From NCBI RefSeq assembly GCF_036323735.1, contig NC_086019.1, positions 233,472,102 to 233,536,101 on the forward strand: a DNA stretch of 64,000 nucleotides, given 5' to 3'. The notes below the pieces were generated by a model. It saw nothing but the letters and a program-made list of their open reading frames with translations. It had not been told where the DNA came from and did not search any database. This DNA is from Rattus norvegicus (lineage: Eukaryota > Chordata > Mammalia > Rodentia > Muridae). Both the position numbers and the translations under genes were made by a program. This document shows, one piece after another, positions 33,084-43,270 of the stretch (its first letter is position 1; each line of letters opens with the position of its first letter).

Positions 33084-33556
33084 AGGGCTGTGTTTAAACA
33101 TTTTAAGTCTATCCATACCCTTTGTCCAAAACCTGCCACTTCTAGAAGTTTTTCCCATGGGGTACCCTCCAAATCTGGTATCCATCCTTTCTTCTCCCTG
33201 TATCATGGCCTCCATATTCTCCCAAGCTCTCAGATTCGATCCATGGGAATCACTGACTGGATTAGAGGACGTGGAGTTGGGGATAATGCACCCTGGCTTC
33301 CGGAGGAGGACACAGATTCGAAGCAACTTAATTACTCCAACACAGACAAGGCTTCTGCACATACCTTAGCTTTCACTCCACTTCCTCCCAGTTTCAGCTG
33401 GTTTATCACCGGGCTCCCTCCCTCTTAATGCAGCCCACACTTTAAGATTTGTTCTTAGACACTCCATTTAAGTGTGCCTTCTGTTTCCGTATAAATATAA
33501 CTAATGTATCCTCCTAGAGAAATAGTGGTGTTCTGGAAAGCATACAAAGACGTTCA

Positions 33557-33755
33557 GGGGCTAAAGATCTGCTGTGAGGTTCTGCGCACTGACTTCTCTC
33601 CTAGAGGCCCATGCTATCAATTCCCAGCAACAAGACAGTGGCTAACTACCATCCATAACTCCCTTCCCAAGGAGAGCCAACTGCACCCATCCAGTGCATC
33701 AACCTACATGCAGGTAAAACACCCATACACATAAAATAAAAATTTAAAACATATC
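33557..33755 (+). mobile_element. B3-like SINE, diverged
   Basis: Forward. 'GGGGCTAAAGATCTGCTG' head, 'TCAATTCCCAGCAACAAGACAGTGGC' near 33619, and the 3' end 'CACCCATACACATAAAATAAAAATT'. It keeps the standard B2/B3 order. Confidence 0.72.
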
Positions 33756-34386
33756 AAAGTGAAGTTTAAAAGAAAAAACAAAAGTTGTTCAGGACATCAA
33801 GAGTCACACTGAAGAAGCTCTGAAACCAATGGTCTAATAATCAGAAGTGAACTATTGCATTTATGTGGATCACGACTTTAAAGAATGTACACACTAGTAT
33901 CAGAGGACTTCTTTTCTGATGAGTTCCCAATAATCTTGACTTTATCTCAGGAGAACTTGGGGCAAGCTGTTTCCTTGACTCTTTTGGTACCCCATCTCAT
34001 CTTCAAATACGTTTCCCCAAGAAAGGGGAACTGACTAGGGATGATGTGTTTGCACCTAAGGTATGGAAAACATAGCTTGCCTATCATGGAAGAAAGGTAG
34101 GGTGCCTGAAGAATAAAAGCACGTGGCAATGAAGGTGATCTGAAGACACGAATGAGGTGGGGAAGATGCTTGGAGGTGACTGGAGAGCTTTTCCCCGTGC
34201 ATGCCTTTTGAACACATGTCCCCTTAGGATCCTGCTGGAGACTGCTTCACTGTCCTATTCAGAGCTCACCGGGATATCTTTGACGTTTCTCCACATTTAG
34301 GATGGAGAAAAGGAAACATGGAAAGCCCAGATGGCCCGCTTTTCCAATCGCACATTCACAAGATAAAAGAGGCTCACGAAATTGCA
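33756..34386. other. Single-copy stretch
   Basis: No recognised repeat or exon between the B3 and B1 SINEs. Confidence 0.4.
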
Positions 34387-34512
34387 AGTGGGGTGTGGTG
34401 ATGCACACCTGTAGTCCCAGCACTCAGAAGGGTTAGATGAGAAGACTTCAAGCTGGAGGTCAGCCTAGGCTCTGGCTGAGCAAGACCCCAGCTTCAAAAC
34501 ACAAAACAATGA
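34387..34512 (+). mobile_element. B1 SINE
   Basis: Forward 7SL-derived B1: 'GTGGGGTGTGGTGATGCACACC' then 'TGTAGTCCCAGCACTCAGAAG', 'GAGGTCAGCCTAGGCTC' and 'AGACCCCAGCTTCAAAAC' at the A-rich end. Confidence 0.85.
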
Positions 34513-34545
34513 TGATGACGATAAAATTTTAAAAGTCTGAGGACT

Positions 34546-34633
34546 CGGGATTGGGGATTTAGCTCAGTGGTAGAGCGCTTGCCTAGAAAGCGCAAGGTCC
34601 TGGGTTCGGTCCCCAGCTCCGAAAAAAAGAACC
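34546..34633 (+). mobile_element. ID SINE with 15-bp TSD
   Basis: The second ID element, with its core ending GCTCCG at 34621 and a short A-rich tail (34622-34633). The A box TAGCTCAGTGG is intact and the B box reads GGTTCGGTCCC. The perfect duplication AAAAGTCTGAGGACT is at 34531-34545 and 34634-34648. It sits just downstream of a B1. Confidence 0.96.
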
Positions 34634-34689
34634 AAAAGTCTGAGGACTTTACAGTCTGTGTCTTTACTGAGCCCTTTTTAAATTTTATC

Positions 34690-34860
34690 TCCTGTGTGTG
34701 CGGGGATGTCACATGCACATGTCACAGTGCACATGAGGGTGCAAAAAAACAGCTGGCAGGAGTTAGCTCTTTCCTTCCACCGAGACAGTCCTGCAGGAAT
34801 TGCACCCAGGTCACGAGGCTTCGTGGCAAGTGGCTCTACTCCACCGAGCCATCTCACAAG
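34690..34860 (-). mobile_element. B3-like SINE
   Basis: Reverse-oriented. 'GGCAGGAGTTAGCTCTTTCCTTCCACCGAG' near 34755, then 'TGCACCCAGGTCACGAGGCTTCG' near 34801, then 'CCACCGAGCCATCTCACAAGC' at the 5' end. Confidence 0.82.
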
Positions 34861-34984
34861 CTTAGTTTTAATCTTTTAAAGTTATGTTTCATTTTTCTCC
34901 TTATAAAATCAAAATATTTTTGAAAAAATCTAAACCCTACATGGAGGGAAGGAAAAAAATAATTGTATGGGATAAAGCGAATAT

Positions 34985-35525
34985 TTGCAGCATCTATTCC
35001 ACGCGTGTTCGATGCACTGGGGATACAGCAGTGAATAAAACAAAACCCTTGCATTTGTAGTTTCAGCACTCTGGTGGGAGATGCTGAAACAGGCCATGAG
35101 TGGCATTGTAAATTAGTAATAGTGTGGCAGCCCTGAAGTGCAGAACTAGTGGGTGAAGGGTGTTGTTTGGACTGACCCTCTCCAGAACCATCTTTGTGGA
35201 GCACCATTTGAATACAGATGAGGGTGGTCCTAACTGAGAGGAATGTAGCAAGGAAACCAGCCACGAGGTTGACCTGGGGAAGAGCAGCAAGTATGAAATC
35301 CAAAGCATGTGGGACAGACTTGGTAAGCAGAAGAGGCTTCATGAGACCAGGGCCCCACCAGCAATGGTTGTTGGGGAGTACCCTAGCCTGAGAGGCCACA
35401 GCAAGAACTTTGGTTGATATTCCAAATAAAACAGGGGATCACTGGATGGTGGAAAAGTGGAATAACATAGTCTGCTTGACATTTCAAAGAGCTCACTCCA
35501 TCTATTCTGCGGGAAATATGACTAA
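34985..35525 (+). mobile_element. Ancient mammalian interspersed repeat
   Basis: Same unresolved family as 7890-9340: 'GCACTGGGGATACAGCAGTGAATAAAAC' (35014), 'CAGCACTCTGGTGGGAG' (35064), 'AAGAGCAGCAAGTATG' (35279), 'GCAAGAACTTTGGTTG' (35401). A minus-strand frame of 181 codons (34854-35399) falls almost wholly inside it and has no known domain. Confidence 0.5.
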
Positions 35526-35644
35526 ACTTATTTACACATTTTAAGGTGGTTCTTTTGATTTCTCTGGTTTTCTGTCTTAACAACAGGCATAATTTACTTC
35601 ACAAGCAGACAATGAAACATAATGTCACCAAAGGGCAACCATAT

Positions 35645-36080
35645 TCATTCTTTACTGCTGTGTAACAAACTATCTCAAACCTCAATGACTGAAAACCGCA
35701 AATGCCTGTTATCTTGTAGTTGGCGTAGGCTAGAAACACAGGGGAAGCCTGGCTAGATAGCCCAAGCTCACCTGCCCTGCAAGCTGATGACATTTTGAGA
35801 TTCAGCAGGGGATTGATCTATTTCTGAGATCTCTCCTATGACTGTAGGGGGCTAGAAACCCCTATAGATAGCCTTGGGGGCTAGAAACCATGGGTTCTTT
35901 ACCACATCGCAGCTTCCCCCAGGGTAAGGGTAACCAAGACAGAGAAGAAGATTGGTTTTTCTCATCCAGTTTCAGAAGCAAACACAAATACTATCGCATT
36001 CTACCTACACAAGGGAGTTTTTCCCAAGGATACTAATACCAGGAGTCTAGGGACCTTGGGAACATCTTAGCAGGATCCAG
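35645..36080 (-). mobile_element. Ancient MaLR-like LTR relic
   Basis: Reverse-oriented. 'CTTTACTGCTGTGTAACAAACTATC' (35650) matches the 3' end of old LTRs, and 'CTTGGGAACATCTTAGCAGGATCC' (36056) matches the 5' side. The internal sequence is diverged. Confidence 0.5.
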
Positions 36081-36651
36081 CCCCAACAGCCATTTCCTCC
36101 AAGCAATTGATCCACCAAAGCATAGGCATATCGGAATGGAAGACTAGTTTCTAACACATGCCTCTGACAGACTTGAGCACCGCCCAGCACAGTCAACTGC
36201 TGGCTTTTCTCCTCTCGTTGACTCATTCCCTTGGCATCCATGCCGACTGACATTACATTCTTCTTCACTCCACATATTATACATTGGTTAGGCTTGTGGT
36301 CTCCCTCCCTCCTTTCTCTCTCCCTCCCTTTCATGAAAATCTCATAATCTCCACAGACAACTACACCACTTTCTAGCTGCTTACCTCCTAAGATATCCTG
36401 ATAATAGGATCCCAGAATACCCACAAACCCAGCAGACACGAGGTCAAGCAGGCTTATGGGAGATGAGGGATCAGAGACCAGAGAAGAGGAAGGCAATTAC
36501 AGATGTTCGATACTGCCTTATATAGTTATCTTAGTTTGATGGTAAAATGCTTGAAGGCAGGTATCAGATCCTCAGAGCTCTACAAGCAGATTCCACTGTT
36601 AAATAATCCCCTGAAGAAGGTGCTCCTGTACTAAAAGAAATTTGGATTTAC
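36081..36651. other. Single-copy stretch
   Basis: A 149-codon minus-strand frame (36047-36496) covers most of it. It starts in the old LTR and shows no recognisable domain or conserved motif. I leave it uncalled. Confidence 0.4.
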
Positions 36652-36655
36652 AAAA

Positions 36656-36694
<39 letters not shown>

Positions 36695-36695
36695 A
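36652..36695 (+). repeat. (AAAT)n microsatellite
   Basis: Eleven uninterrupted AAAT/AATA units. Confidence 0.97.
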
Positions 36696-36708
36696 GAGGT
36701 AGCAATAA

Positions 36709-36862
36709 GGACTGGAGAGACTGCTTAGGGGTTTAGTACACATTTTGGGTCATTTTGGTTCTCAGTACTCACTACTCATCAGCACTGACAGGCTCATCTA
36801 GGACTCTCCTACCCTGGGTGATCTGGCATCTTCTGGCTTCTAGAGGCATTGCTTGCGCTCAT
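36709..36862 (+). mobile_element. B3-like SINE
   Basis: Forward. 'GGACTGGAGAGACTGCTTAGG' head and 'GATCTGGCATCTTCTGGCTTCTAGAGGC' near 36821. The CA tract follows at its 3' side. Confidence 0.72.
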
Positions 36863-36864
<2 letters not shown>

Positions 36865-36903
<39 letters not shown>

Positions 36904-36995
36904 AACACACACACATACACTCACACACATAACACACACACATACACTCACACATAACACACACACACATAACACACACACACACACATACACAC
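36865..36995 (+). repeat. (AC)n microsatellite, interrupted
   Basis: 131 nt of AC repeats with AAAC, ATAC, ACTC and ATAAC interruptions. It has grown at the tail of the B3 SINE. Confidence 0.95.
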
Positions 36996-37121
36996 TAAAA
37001 AATAAACTTTACGAGTCTTAAAATAGCAGCAATAGAAATCACCTGAAATTCAATCTTGTTTAAACTCTATCATTCTTTTCAACACAAAAACAAATCTTTA
37101 GAACATGGCTTCTCTATATTT

Positions 37122-37827
37122 TTTTCCTTTTCTTTTATTGGATTTTTTTAAATTTACATTTCAAATGTTATCCCTTTTCCAGGTTTCCCCTCTGGAAAAC
37201 CCTAATCCTATCCCCCCTTCCCCTGGTTCTAGGAAGGTGCTCCTCCACCCACCCACCCACTCTCTCCTGCTTCCCCTACACTGGGGCATCAAGACAAGGG
37301 CCCCTCCTCCCATTGATGCCCTACGAGGCTATCCTCTTATACATAGGTGCCTGGAGTCATGGGTCCTTCCATGTGTTCTCTTTGATTTAGACCCTGGGAG
37401 CTCTGGTGGGTCTGGTTGGTTGATATTGTTGTTCTTCTTATGGGGTTGCAAACATCTTCAGCTCCTTCAGTCCTTTCTCTAACTCCATTGGGGTCCCCAT
37501 TCTCAGTCCAATGGTTGGCTGCAAGCATCTGCCTCTGTATTTGTCATGCTCTGGCAGAGCCTCTCAGGAGACAGCTATATCAGGCTCCTGTCAGCATGCA
37601 CTTCTTGGCATCAGCAATAGTGTCTGGGTTTGGTGGCTGCATGTGGGATGGATCCCCATGGTGAGGCAGTCTCTGGATGACCTTTTCTTCAGTCTCTGCT
37701 CCACATTTTGTCTCCTTTTTGTCTCCTGTGTGTATTTTGTTCCCCCTTCTAAGAAGGACTGAAGTATGCACACTTTGATCTTCCTTCTTCTAGAGGTTCA
37801 CATGGTCTGCGAATTGTATCTTGGGTG
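37122..37827 (-). mobile_element. 5'-truncated LINE-1 3'UTR (0.7 kb)
   Basis: Reverse-oriented L1 of the older rat type, collinear with 18.4-19.2 kb. 'AAATTTACATTTCAAATG' (37149), the pyrimidine-rich tract (37185-37270), 'GGTTGGTTGATATTGTTGTTC' (37412) and 'GCATCAGCAATAGTGTCTGGG' (37608) are in order. It ends before ORF2. Frames of 60-125 codons over it are 3'UTR translations on either strand. Confidence 0.92.
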
Positions 37828-38959
37828 TTCCTGATTCACACAACCACTTTGGCGATTTTCTAAATCTCCATTCTTACCTTTTTACTCCTGGTTGTCCTTT
37901 CTGGGCCCTCTTCTACCCAAGGGACTTCCTCTCTTGCATACAAGTTACATATGCCTTATCCCAAAAGGTTAGGATGAGTGTTTCTGACTTGGGACCATAT
38001 GCATGCATGTAATGAAGTATCTTGGGGGTGATCCTATCCATAAAGCTGCTGAAAGTGATTTTATAAAATGTGTTCATAGGCCTCTGTTTTGGCTGCACAC
38101 TGTCACATGAGATGAGGTGCCAAAATTCTACTTGGGGCATTGTGCCTGCGCTCAAGAAGATTTGGTTCAGGGTCAGATTTCTGAGTTTAGATCTCCAGTT
38201 TGGGGGCACTCAATTTGTGCGACTTTACTCTGACTCCTATGTTTTACCTGGTATCTCTCAAGACAGAGGTTCATCCCATCTCTTCATACTCTTTTAGCCA
38301 AGGATGCTTATGGATAATGCTTCTCCCCACACCAAATTACAGTTTCGAGGCTGTCTTCTCCAATGGGAGAGGTTCTATGCCAGCCGAGAGTGTGAAAGAC
38401 AGGGACTACCTGAAATCTCAGTAGATGCATTTTATGAGAGCCTAAATTTAAGCAAAAATCAGTTTCTTTAGAGTAAATGAATTAGAAAGGAAGTGTCAGA
38501 ATGGACTGCCCATTATCTGAGTCACTTCTGAATACATTAGCATTAATTAATATATACATGCGTCTGTTTTACATTAATTTGTGCTGTTGAAATATATGTG
38601 GGCTGACCATCTGCCTAAGGGCATATGAGAAGCATTCCCAGAATTTGCTCAGCATGAACAACAAGGTTCACCTTTACGTTCCCTGACCATGTTTGGACAA
38701 GAGATGCTTCAACTACTCAAACAATTAGGAAAAGACTTGTTTACAGGGAAAAGGACTAAGACAAGAAAATGATGGCGTCAGCGGCTCTTCTATGCAAATC
38801 CCATTCAAATGATGTTTCAGTCACTATCCCGTGACTCTGTCCCTTTACCACTATATCTGTGTGTACTGAAGCTGGAAGGAGAAGCTACAGCCATTGTTCA
38901 TGTGGCCCCAGGCATTGGCACGGGTGATGAGTGTAGTCTGCCTCAGTGACCCTGCAGGT
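37828..38959. other. Single-copy stretch
   Basis: No recognisable repeat or exon. An octamer ATGCAAAT occurs near 38791 and an AT-rich segment lies at 38530-38600. Neither alone supports a regulatory call. Confidence 0.4.
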
Positions 38960-39080
38960 ATGTAAATGAGTGTAATTCCGAGAAGGGGAAAATCAACACA
39001 GGAAGATTAGTGTGCCCAAAGTCATGGAACCAGGATACGTGCTCAAACCAGCATCTTTCAGAAACAACTGCTTTTCAAGA
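38960..39080 (-). mobile_element. Possible MIR relic
   Basis: 'TGTGCCCAAAGTCATGGAACCAGGATACGTGCTCAAACC' (39010-39048) resembles the reversed MIR block 'TTGCCCAAGGTCACACAGC...GGATTCAAACCCAG'. It is heavily diverged. Confidence 0.4.
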
Positions 39081-40394
39081 ACATGTGTCAGCCATCACCA
39101 GACAGGGACCCTGAGACTGAGTAGCTCAAGTCGTTCCAAGTCCTTTCTAAAACGGAGAGAGGAACCCAGAAATAGAGAGGTGGAGGAGAAAACAGAAAGA
39201 GTAAACAGAGTTTTGGGAAAGTATGTGAGGGTAAGAAACCTAAAGCAATGAGAAAGGAAGGAAGCTAAGGAGGGGTTTGGGGGGAAAGAAGTGACTCGAG
39301 AGTACTAGAGAAATGTCCTGCTCTCTAAGGGAAAGGCAATACAAATGAATAACGTTCTTAAAAACTTCTGTCAGTGAACAACCAAGAAATTAGCATAGTT
39401 TTATTTTTTTGAAGAGGAGCAATGATTCTAGAAGGAAAAGGGGAGAAAAAATTGCTTGTGTTTTCTACCAGGGCCTGAGATTACATGCTGCTCAGTTCTC
39501 CTCACTCCCGGCAGACAGGTTAGAGACGGATGTGCCACTGTGTACCAGGGACTCAACCAGTAGCCTTGCATTATGATAACACAATCAGGACAGTTAGCTG
39601 ACTTAGTTAACAACCCCAAGAATAGAGTAGGCTTCAGGTTAAGTTTGGTCAGGGTGCATTGAGTTTCCCACAATTCTTTCTTTCCTGTTCTTTGGGTACC
39701 AGTCTCATCTTCACATATCATACCTCGCCAACTGCAAAGATATCTATATTCCATGCCTCTTAAAGTATCTATTAGCTATCCAAGCTAATTCCTTGGGTCC
39801 TGCTTCTAAGAGTCTCCTTACAGTTTGATGATTAACTGCAGGAGTCTGTTTGGCTAGATTGAGAAATACCTAGGTACCCTAGTAAGAATTGTTTTTAGGA
39901 TGTGACTACGGCTGTGTGCACGCACAAGAGGTTGGCATGTGTATCTGAAAGATCCGGGGGAGGAAGCTGGGCCCTTAGTGTGGTTGGGCTGGGGACTGAG
40001 ACAGATTAAACAAAAAGGCAGATTGGTGTCCGTCACTGAAATGTGGGGTATTCTGGCATAGTATCTTGGACTTAGATCTCCAGGTTTGCTGACCTTTGGA
40101 CTTTAGGACTCCTATCGCAGTCTCCTTCCTAGATACTCAGCCTTTTAGTCTCAAGCTGAATTACCTACGTGGTCTTCCTGGCTCAGAGGCTTTAGAACTT
40201 AGATGGTTCTACACAGTGCACATCCCAGGGTCTTCTGACTACATGTGCTCTCCAGGGATGGTTCTCAGCTGCCATAATTACAGCAGCTAATTCCTCTAAT
40301 AAATCGCTCATATATCCTGCTGGTTTTGTGTCTCTGGAGAGCCTTGAATAATGGAGCACTTTTATCTTTTAACCAGTAATTGTAAACAGAGGGC
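39081..40394. other. Single-copy stretch
   Basis: No gene is recognised. It includes a purine-rich patch at 39240-39300. A minus-strand frame of 108 codons (39428-39754) has no known domain. Confidence 0.4.
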
Positions 40395-40514
40395 TGATGT
40401 CTGGCTTATTGTTTTGTCAACTTGACATAAGCCAGAGTCATTTGGGAACAGGGACTCTCAACTGAGAAAACGCCTCTATAAGATTGGCCTGTAGGCAAAT
40501 CTGTTGAGCATTTC
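40395..40514 (+). mobile_element. MaLR 5' LTR, left part
   Basis: Starts TGATGTCTGGCTTATTG, with 'TTGTCAACTTGACATAAGCC' and 'GATTGGCCTGTAGGCAAATCTG' typical of this LTR family. It breaks off at the T-rich L1 tail. Confidence 0.8.
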
Positions 40515-40517
40515 TTT

Positions 40518-40726
40518 TCTTTTTCTTTATTTAAAAATTTTGATGCAGTATTTTTATCATGTTTCCCCCTCCCCTAACTCCTCCCAGATCTTCTAATCCT
40601 CCCTCCCCACCCAACTTCACGTTCTCCCACTCTCTTCTTAAAAAAAAATTCGCAAAAACAAAAATAAAAGCAAACAAAACCAATATGACAAAAAATGCCA
40701 AAACAAAGAAAACACACGCGCGCGTG

Positions 40727-40782
<56 letters not shown>

Positions 40783-41596
40783 GAACCATTTTGTGTTCCA
40801 ACTACTCCTAGAAAGGGGGCCTGCCCTGGAGTGTGGTTAACATACTTAGTGACACTCCATCAGAGAAAAGTGATTTTTACTTCTGCCAACAGGTATCAGT
40901 CACAAATTGCTTTTTGGTTAAAGATTGGACCCAGTGCTCACTTTGCCCTCTCAGTGCTGGGACACCATTTGGCTTGAGCCTGAGCAGGTGTCACATGGGC
41001 ACCAGTCCTGTTACATTTGAAAGACACTGTTTCACTGCAGTCATCTATCACCTCTCGCTCTTACAATCTTTCTACCTCTTCTTCCACATAGACCCCTGAT
41101 CCTTAAAGGGAGAGTTTGGTGAGGACATCCCACTTAGGACTGAGTGCCCCAAAGTCGCTCACTCTCCATGGGTCTCTGTGTTAATTGCTACTGAAAGAAG
41201 AAGTTTCTCTGGTGTGAGTTGAACAGGCACTGCTCAATGGGTACAATGATTAAGCAGTATTTCTTTGCTGTGTTCCTTTAGCAGGATAATAGTAGTATGT
41301 TTTTCTTCCAGGCCTACAACCTATCTAGTCTCAGGTTTTTTGACAGCTATACCAGTGTCATATATGAGTTGTAACATATAGGGAAGACCTAATCAAAAGG
41401 TGATTGGTTACTGTAATAACAGTTGTGTCACTGTTACACCAGAGTATCTTATGGGAAGGTTGCTGTGGAGGGTTACATGATTTGTAGCTAGGTGATATTG
41501 ATGATAACATTTATTTTCCGATATTGTGCAGTATACCTTCCAGTACTGTGAACACTATTCAGGAGGGCTAAAGCTTCTTAGTACCAGCTTGTTAAG
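40518..41596 (-). mobile_element. LINE-1 (Lx-type) 3' region inserted in the MaLR LTR
   Basis: Reverse-oriented old L1. Landmarks are 'TTTGATGCAGTATTTTTATCATG' (40540), pyrimidine-rich sequence (40564-40640), a CA-rich tract, 'GGGGCCTGCCCTGGAGTGTGG' (40816) and 'GACACTCCATCAGAGAAAAG' (40851). Further on are 'GGACTGAGTGCCCCAAAGTCGC' (41138) and 'CAACCTATCTAGTCTCAGG' (41318). Possible weak duplication: CATTTCTTTTC on the left, AATTTTCTTGC near 41597 on the right. Confidence 0.8.
40712..40782 (+). repeat. (CA)n/(CG)n alternating purine-pyrimidine tract
   Basis: 71 nt of strictly alternating purine and pyrimidine: ACACAC, then a CG-rich core (40717-40733, GCGCGCGTGCGCGCGC), then CA repeats to CACGTG. 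It lies inside the L1 3' region. Confidence 0.97.
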
Positions 41597-41604
41597 AATT
41601 TTCT

Positions 41605-41824
41605 TGCTTAAGGGTTAATGTGGGTGTTGCCATTCCTGGGAAAGCCACAAGGAGCAATTCCATAAGCAATGTTCCTCTATGGCTTCGGCTCTAGATTCCT
41701 GTCTAGAGTTTCTGTCCTGACTTACTTCGATGATGGGGATGGACCCAGAAGCTGAAGTTGCTTTCCTCTCCGAGTTGCTTTTAGTCATGTGTTTTTCACA
41801 GCACTAGAAACTCTAACTAATACA
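41605..41824 (+). mobile_element. MaLR 5' LTR, right part
   Basis: Resumes the LTR with 'GTTAATGTGGGTGTTGCCATTCCTGGG'. It ends 'GCACTAGAAACTCTAACTAATACA' at 41824, the normal 3' terminus of this LTR type. Confidence 0.8.
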
Positions 41825-42413
41825 GAAATTGTACCAGACGATAGGATACTGCTGTGACAGACTTGACCATGTGTTTTGGGAAGATTATGGAAGGACTTTA
41901 GAACTCTGCACAAGAAACGTCATTGAGTGTTCCAAATTTGGGGAGATGTTGTGGAAACTTGGGGATAATGCTGAGATCAATTCAGATAGCAGAGGCCTGG
42001 CTTGCGAAGTTTCAGAGGAAAGCGAAGACCATATAAGGGCCATTTGGGTGATGTTATATGCTAAGAATCTGTGGTGTCTGGTCAGTAGAGCTCAAGAGTT
42101 GGCTGCGATGGACAGGTGACCACTGGAGTAAAATCTTTGCTTTACTGGGATAATTGATACAGGTTGCCTGAAGTTGAGAAGTTAGTGGTGGGTGAGAAGA
42201 AGTGATTCTTACTGAGGTGAAATCTTTGAAGAATTGTTTCCTCAGAGACAGCACACAGAAACTGGGTCCAGAGGGGGCAAAACTTGGTAATATGTAAGAG
42301 TCCTTCAGGTAGTACTGGTTTCGAACGCATGAAAAGGTGTGGATGGCAGCCGAGGCTTGGCACCGTGATAGGCCAGGAGAGGCCAGTGGTGAAGGTGCAG
42401 CCTCAGACACGAG
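41825..42413 (+). mobile_element. MaLR internal region
   Basis: Landmarks as in MaLR internal sequences: 'CTGCTGTGACAGACTTGACCATG' (41849), 'GGAAGGACTTTAGAACTCTG' (41889), 'TTGAGTGTTCCAAATTTGGGG' (41923) and 'GAGGCCTGGCTTGCGAAGTTTCAGAGG' (41992). It is non-coding. Its right boundary with the truncated 3' LTR is approximate. Confidence 0.72.
41829..41846 (+). other. Degenerate primer-binding site (tRNA-Leu type)
   Basis: TTGTACCAGACGATAGGA lies 4 nt after the LTR end. It resembles the TGGTACCAGGAGTGGG site that ERVL/MaLR elements use to prime with tRNA-Leu. Several mismatches are consistent with age. Confidence 0.55.
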
Positions 42414-42636
42414 CTGTATAGGAAAGCAGGCTGAGCAGCTATGAGGTGCACGCCAGTAAGCAGCACTCCTCCACAGCTTCTGATTCAGTTCTTGCCTGTA
42501 GGTTCCAGGCAATTCCTACTCTCACTTCCTTCAATGCTTGCCTGTGTTGTGAAATTTTAAACTGAAATAAACCCTTTCCTTCCCAAATTGTTTTTGGCCA
42601 TGGTGTTTTGCCACAGCAATAGAAACTATAAATACA
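42414..42636 (+). mobile_element. MaLR 3' LTR, partial
   Basis: Starts at 'TGTATAGGAAAGCAGGCTGAGC', contains 'GTAAGCAGCACTCCTCCAC' and the poly(A) signal block 'GAAATAAACCCTTTCC' (42562), and ends 'AGAAACTATAAATACA'. The first half of the LTR is missing. Confidence 0.75.
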
Positions 42637-42819
42637 ACAGCTGGCTTACACTGGTAACTCGAGCCTTGTCTACATAGCTTATCTCTTATTGTGGTAGAGC
42701 ACTGGTTTCCTAAAATGCTATAAGTCATGAATAACTATAGTATCAGATAAATATCAAGGTAATTAATTAAAAATGGGTGGACATTCAGGTAGAAATCACC
42801 TGTCTGCCATAGCAAGTAT

Positions 42820-43270
42820 GGTAGGTTTTATGATTTAAATTAATTATCTTTACTTCCTCTCTATCCATGGGAACAGCATACTTTCCAACCTCTACAGAAA
42901 CTTAGGTTAAGCAGGTAACAAAACTGTCTCTATCCTTGGCGTTGGGTTTGGTCACATGACATGGTTTGGCCAATAGAATGCTGGTACATACATACAACAC
43001 AGACCCAATTGAACTGACTGTCCTCTCAGATTTCTGCCAGGCAGCTACCTGTTCAAAAGGATGAGAGACATGGGAAGTAGACCTCAACTTAATCTGCAGT
43101 GTGGAGGCAGGGGAGCAAGCCCAGCAGCCCTGTCCTTTGCCAACCAGGCCCCCAGCTGACCTGCAGACTTCTGAGCAGCACTGAATCACGGCTGTACAAA
43201 GCTGACAGCTCTGGGTGTTTTGATACACGCAGCATTAACGTGACAAGGGTTGGTTACAGAACAACTAATT
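42820..43270 (+). mobile_element. Possible ancient mammalian LTR-like relic
   Basis: 'TATCCATGGGAACAGCATACTTTCC' (42862) and 'GGTCACATGACATGGTTTGGCCAATAGAATG' (42950) resemble an old mammalian LTR-type repeat. The end is not clear. Two overlapping frames of 82 and 108 codons on opposite strands are not supported as genes. Confidence 0.4.

Larger units (their letters stand above)
40395..42636 (+). mobile_element. Degenerate MaLR provirus (LTR-internal-LTR) with L1 insert
   Basis: The arrangement is 5' LTR, internal region, 3' LTR, in forward orientation. The 5' LTR runs 40395-40514 and 41605-41824, split by an L1. The internal region is about 41825-42413. A partial 3' LTR runs about 42414-42636. 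The two LTRs share 'AGCAGCACTCCTCC'-type and 'AATAAACCCTTTCC'-type blocks and end in TACA. MaLR elements are non-autonomous ERVL relatives and code for no enzymes. The frames in it (up to 152 codons) are meaningless. Confidence 0.75.

Noticed and set aside
34854..35399. 181-codon minus-strand open frame, the longest in the window
   Set aside because: It lies almost wholly inside an old interspersed repeat, shows no known domain, and has a sibling copy of the repeat (7.9-9.3 kb) with no matching frame.
36047..36496. 149-codon minus-strand open frame
   Set aside because: It begins within an old LTR relic, has no recognisable domain, and contains a low-complexity Arg/Glu section. A conservation check would be needed to revive it.
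38785..38800. ATGCAAAT octamer as an enhancer element
   Set aside because: A single 8-mer is expected by chance in 64 kb and has no supporting context.
42054..42512. 152-codon minus-strand open frame
   Set aside because: It is antisense to the MaLR internal region and 3' LTR, which code for nothing.
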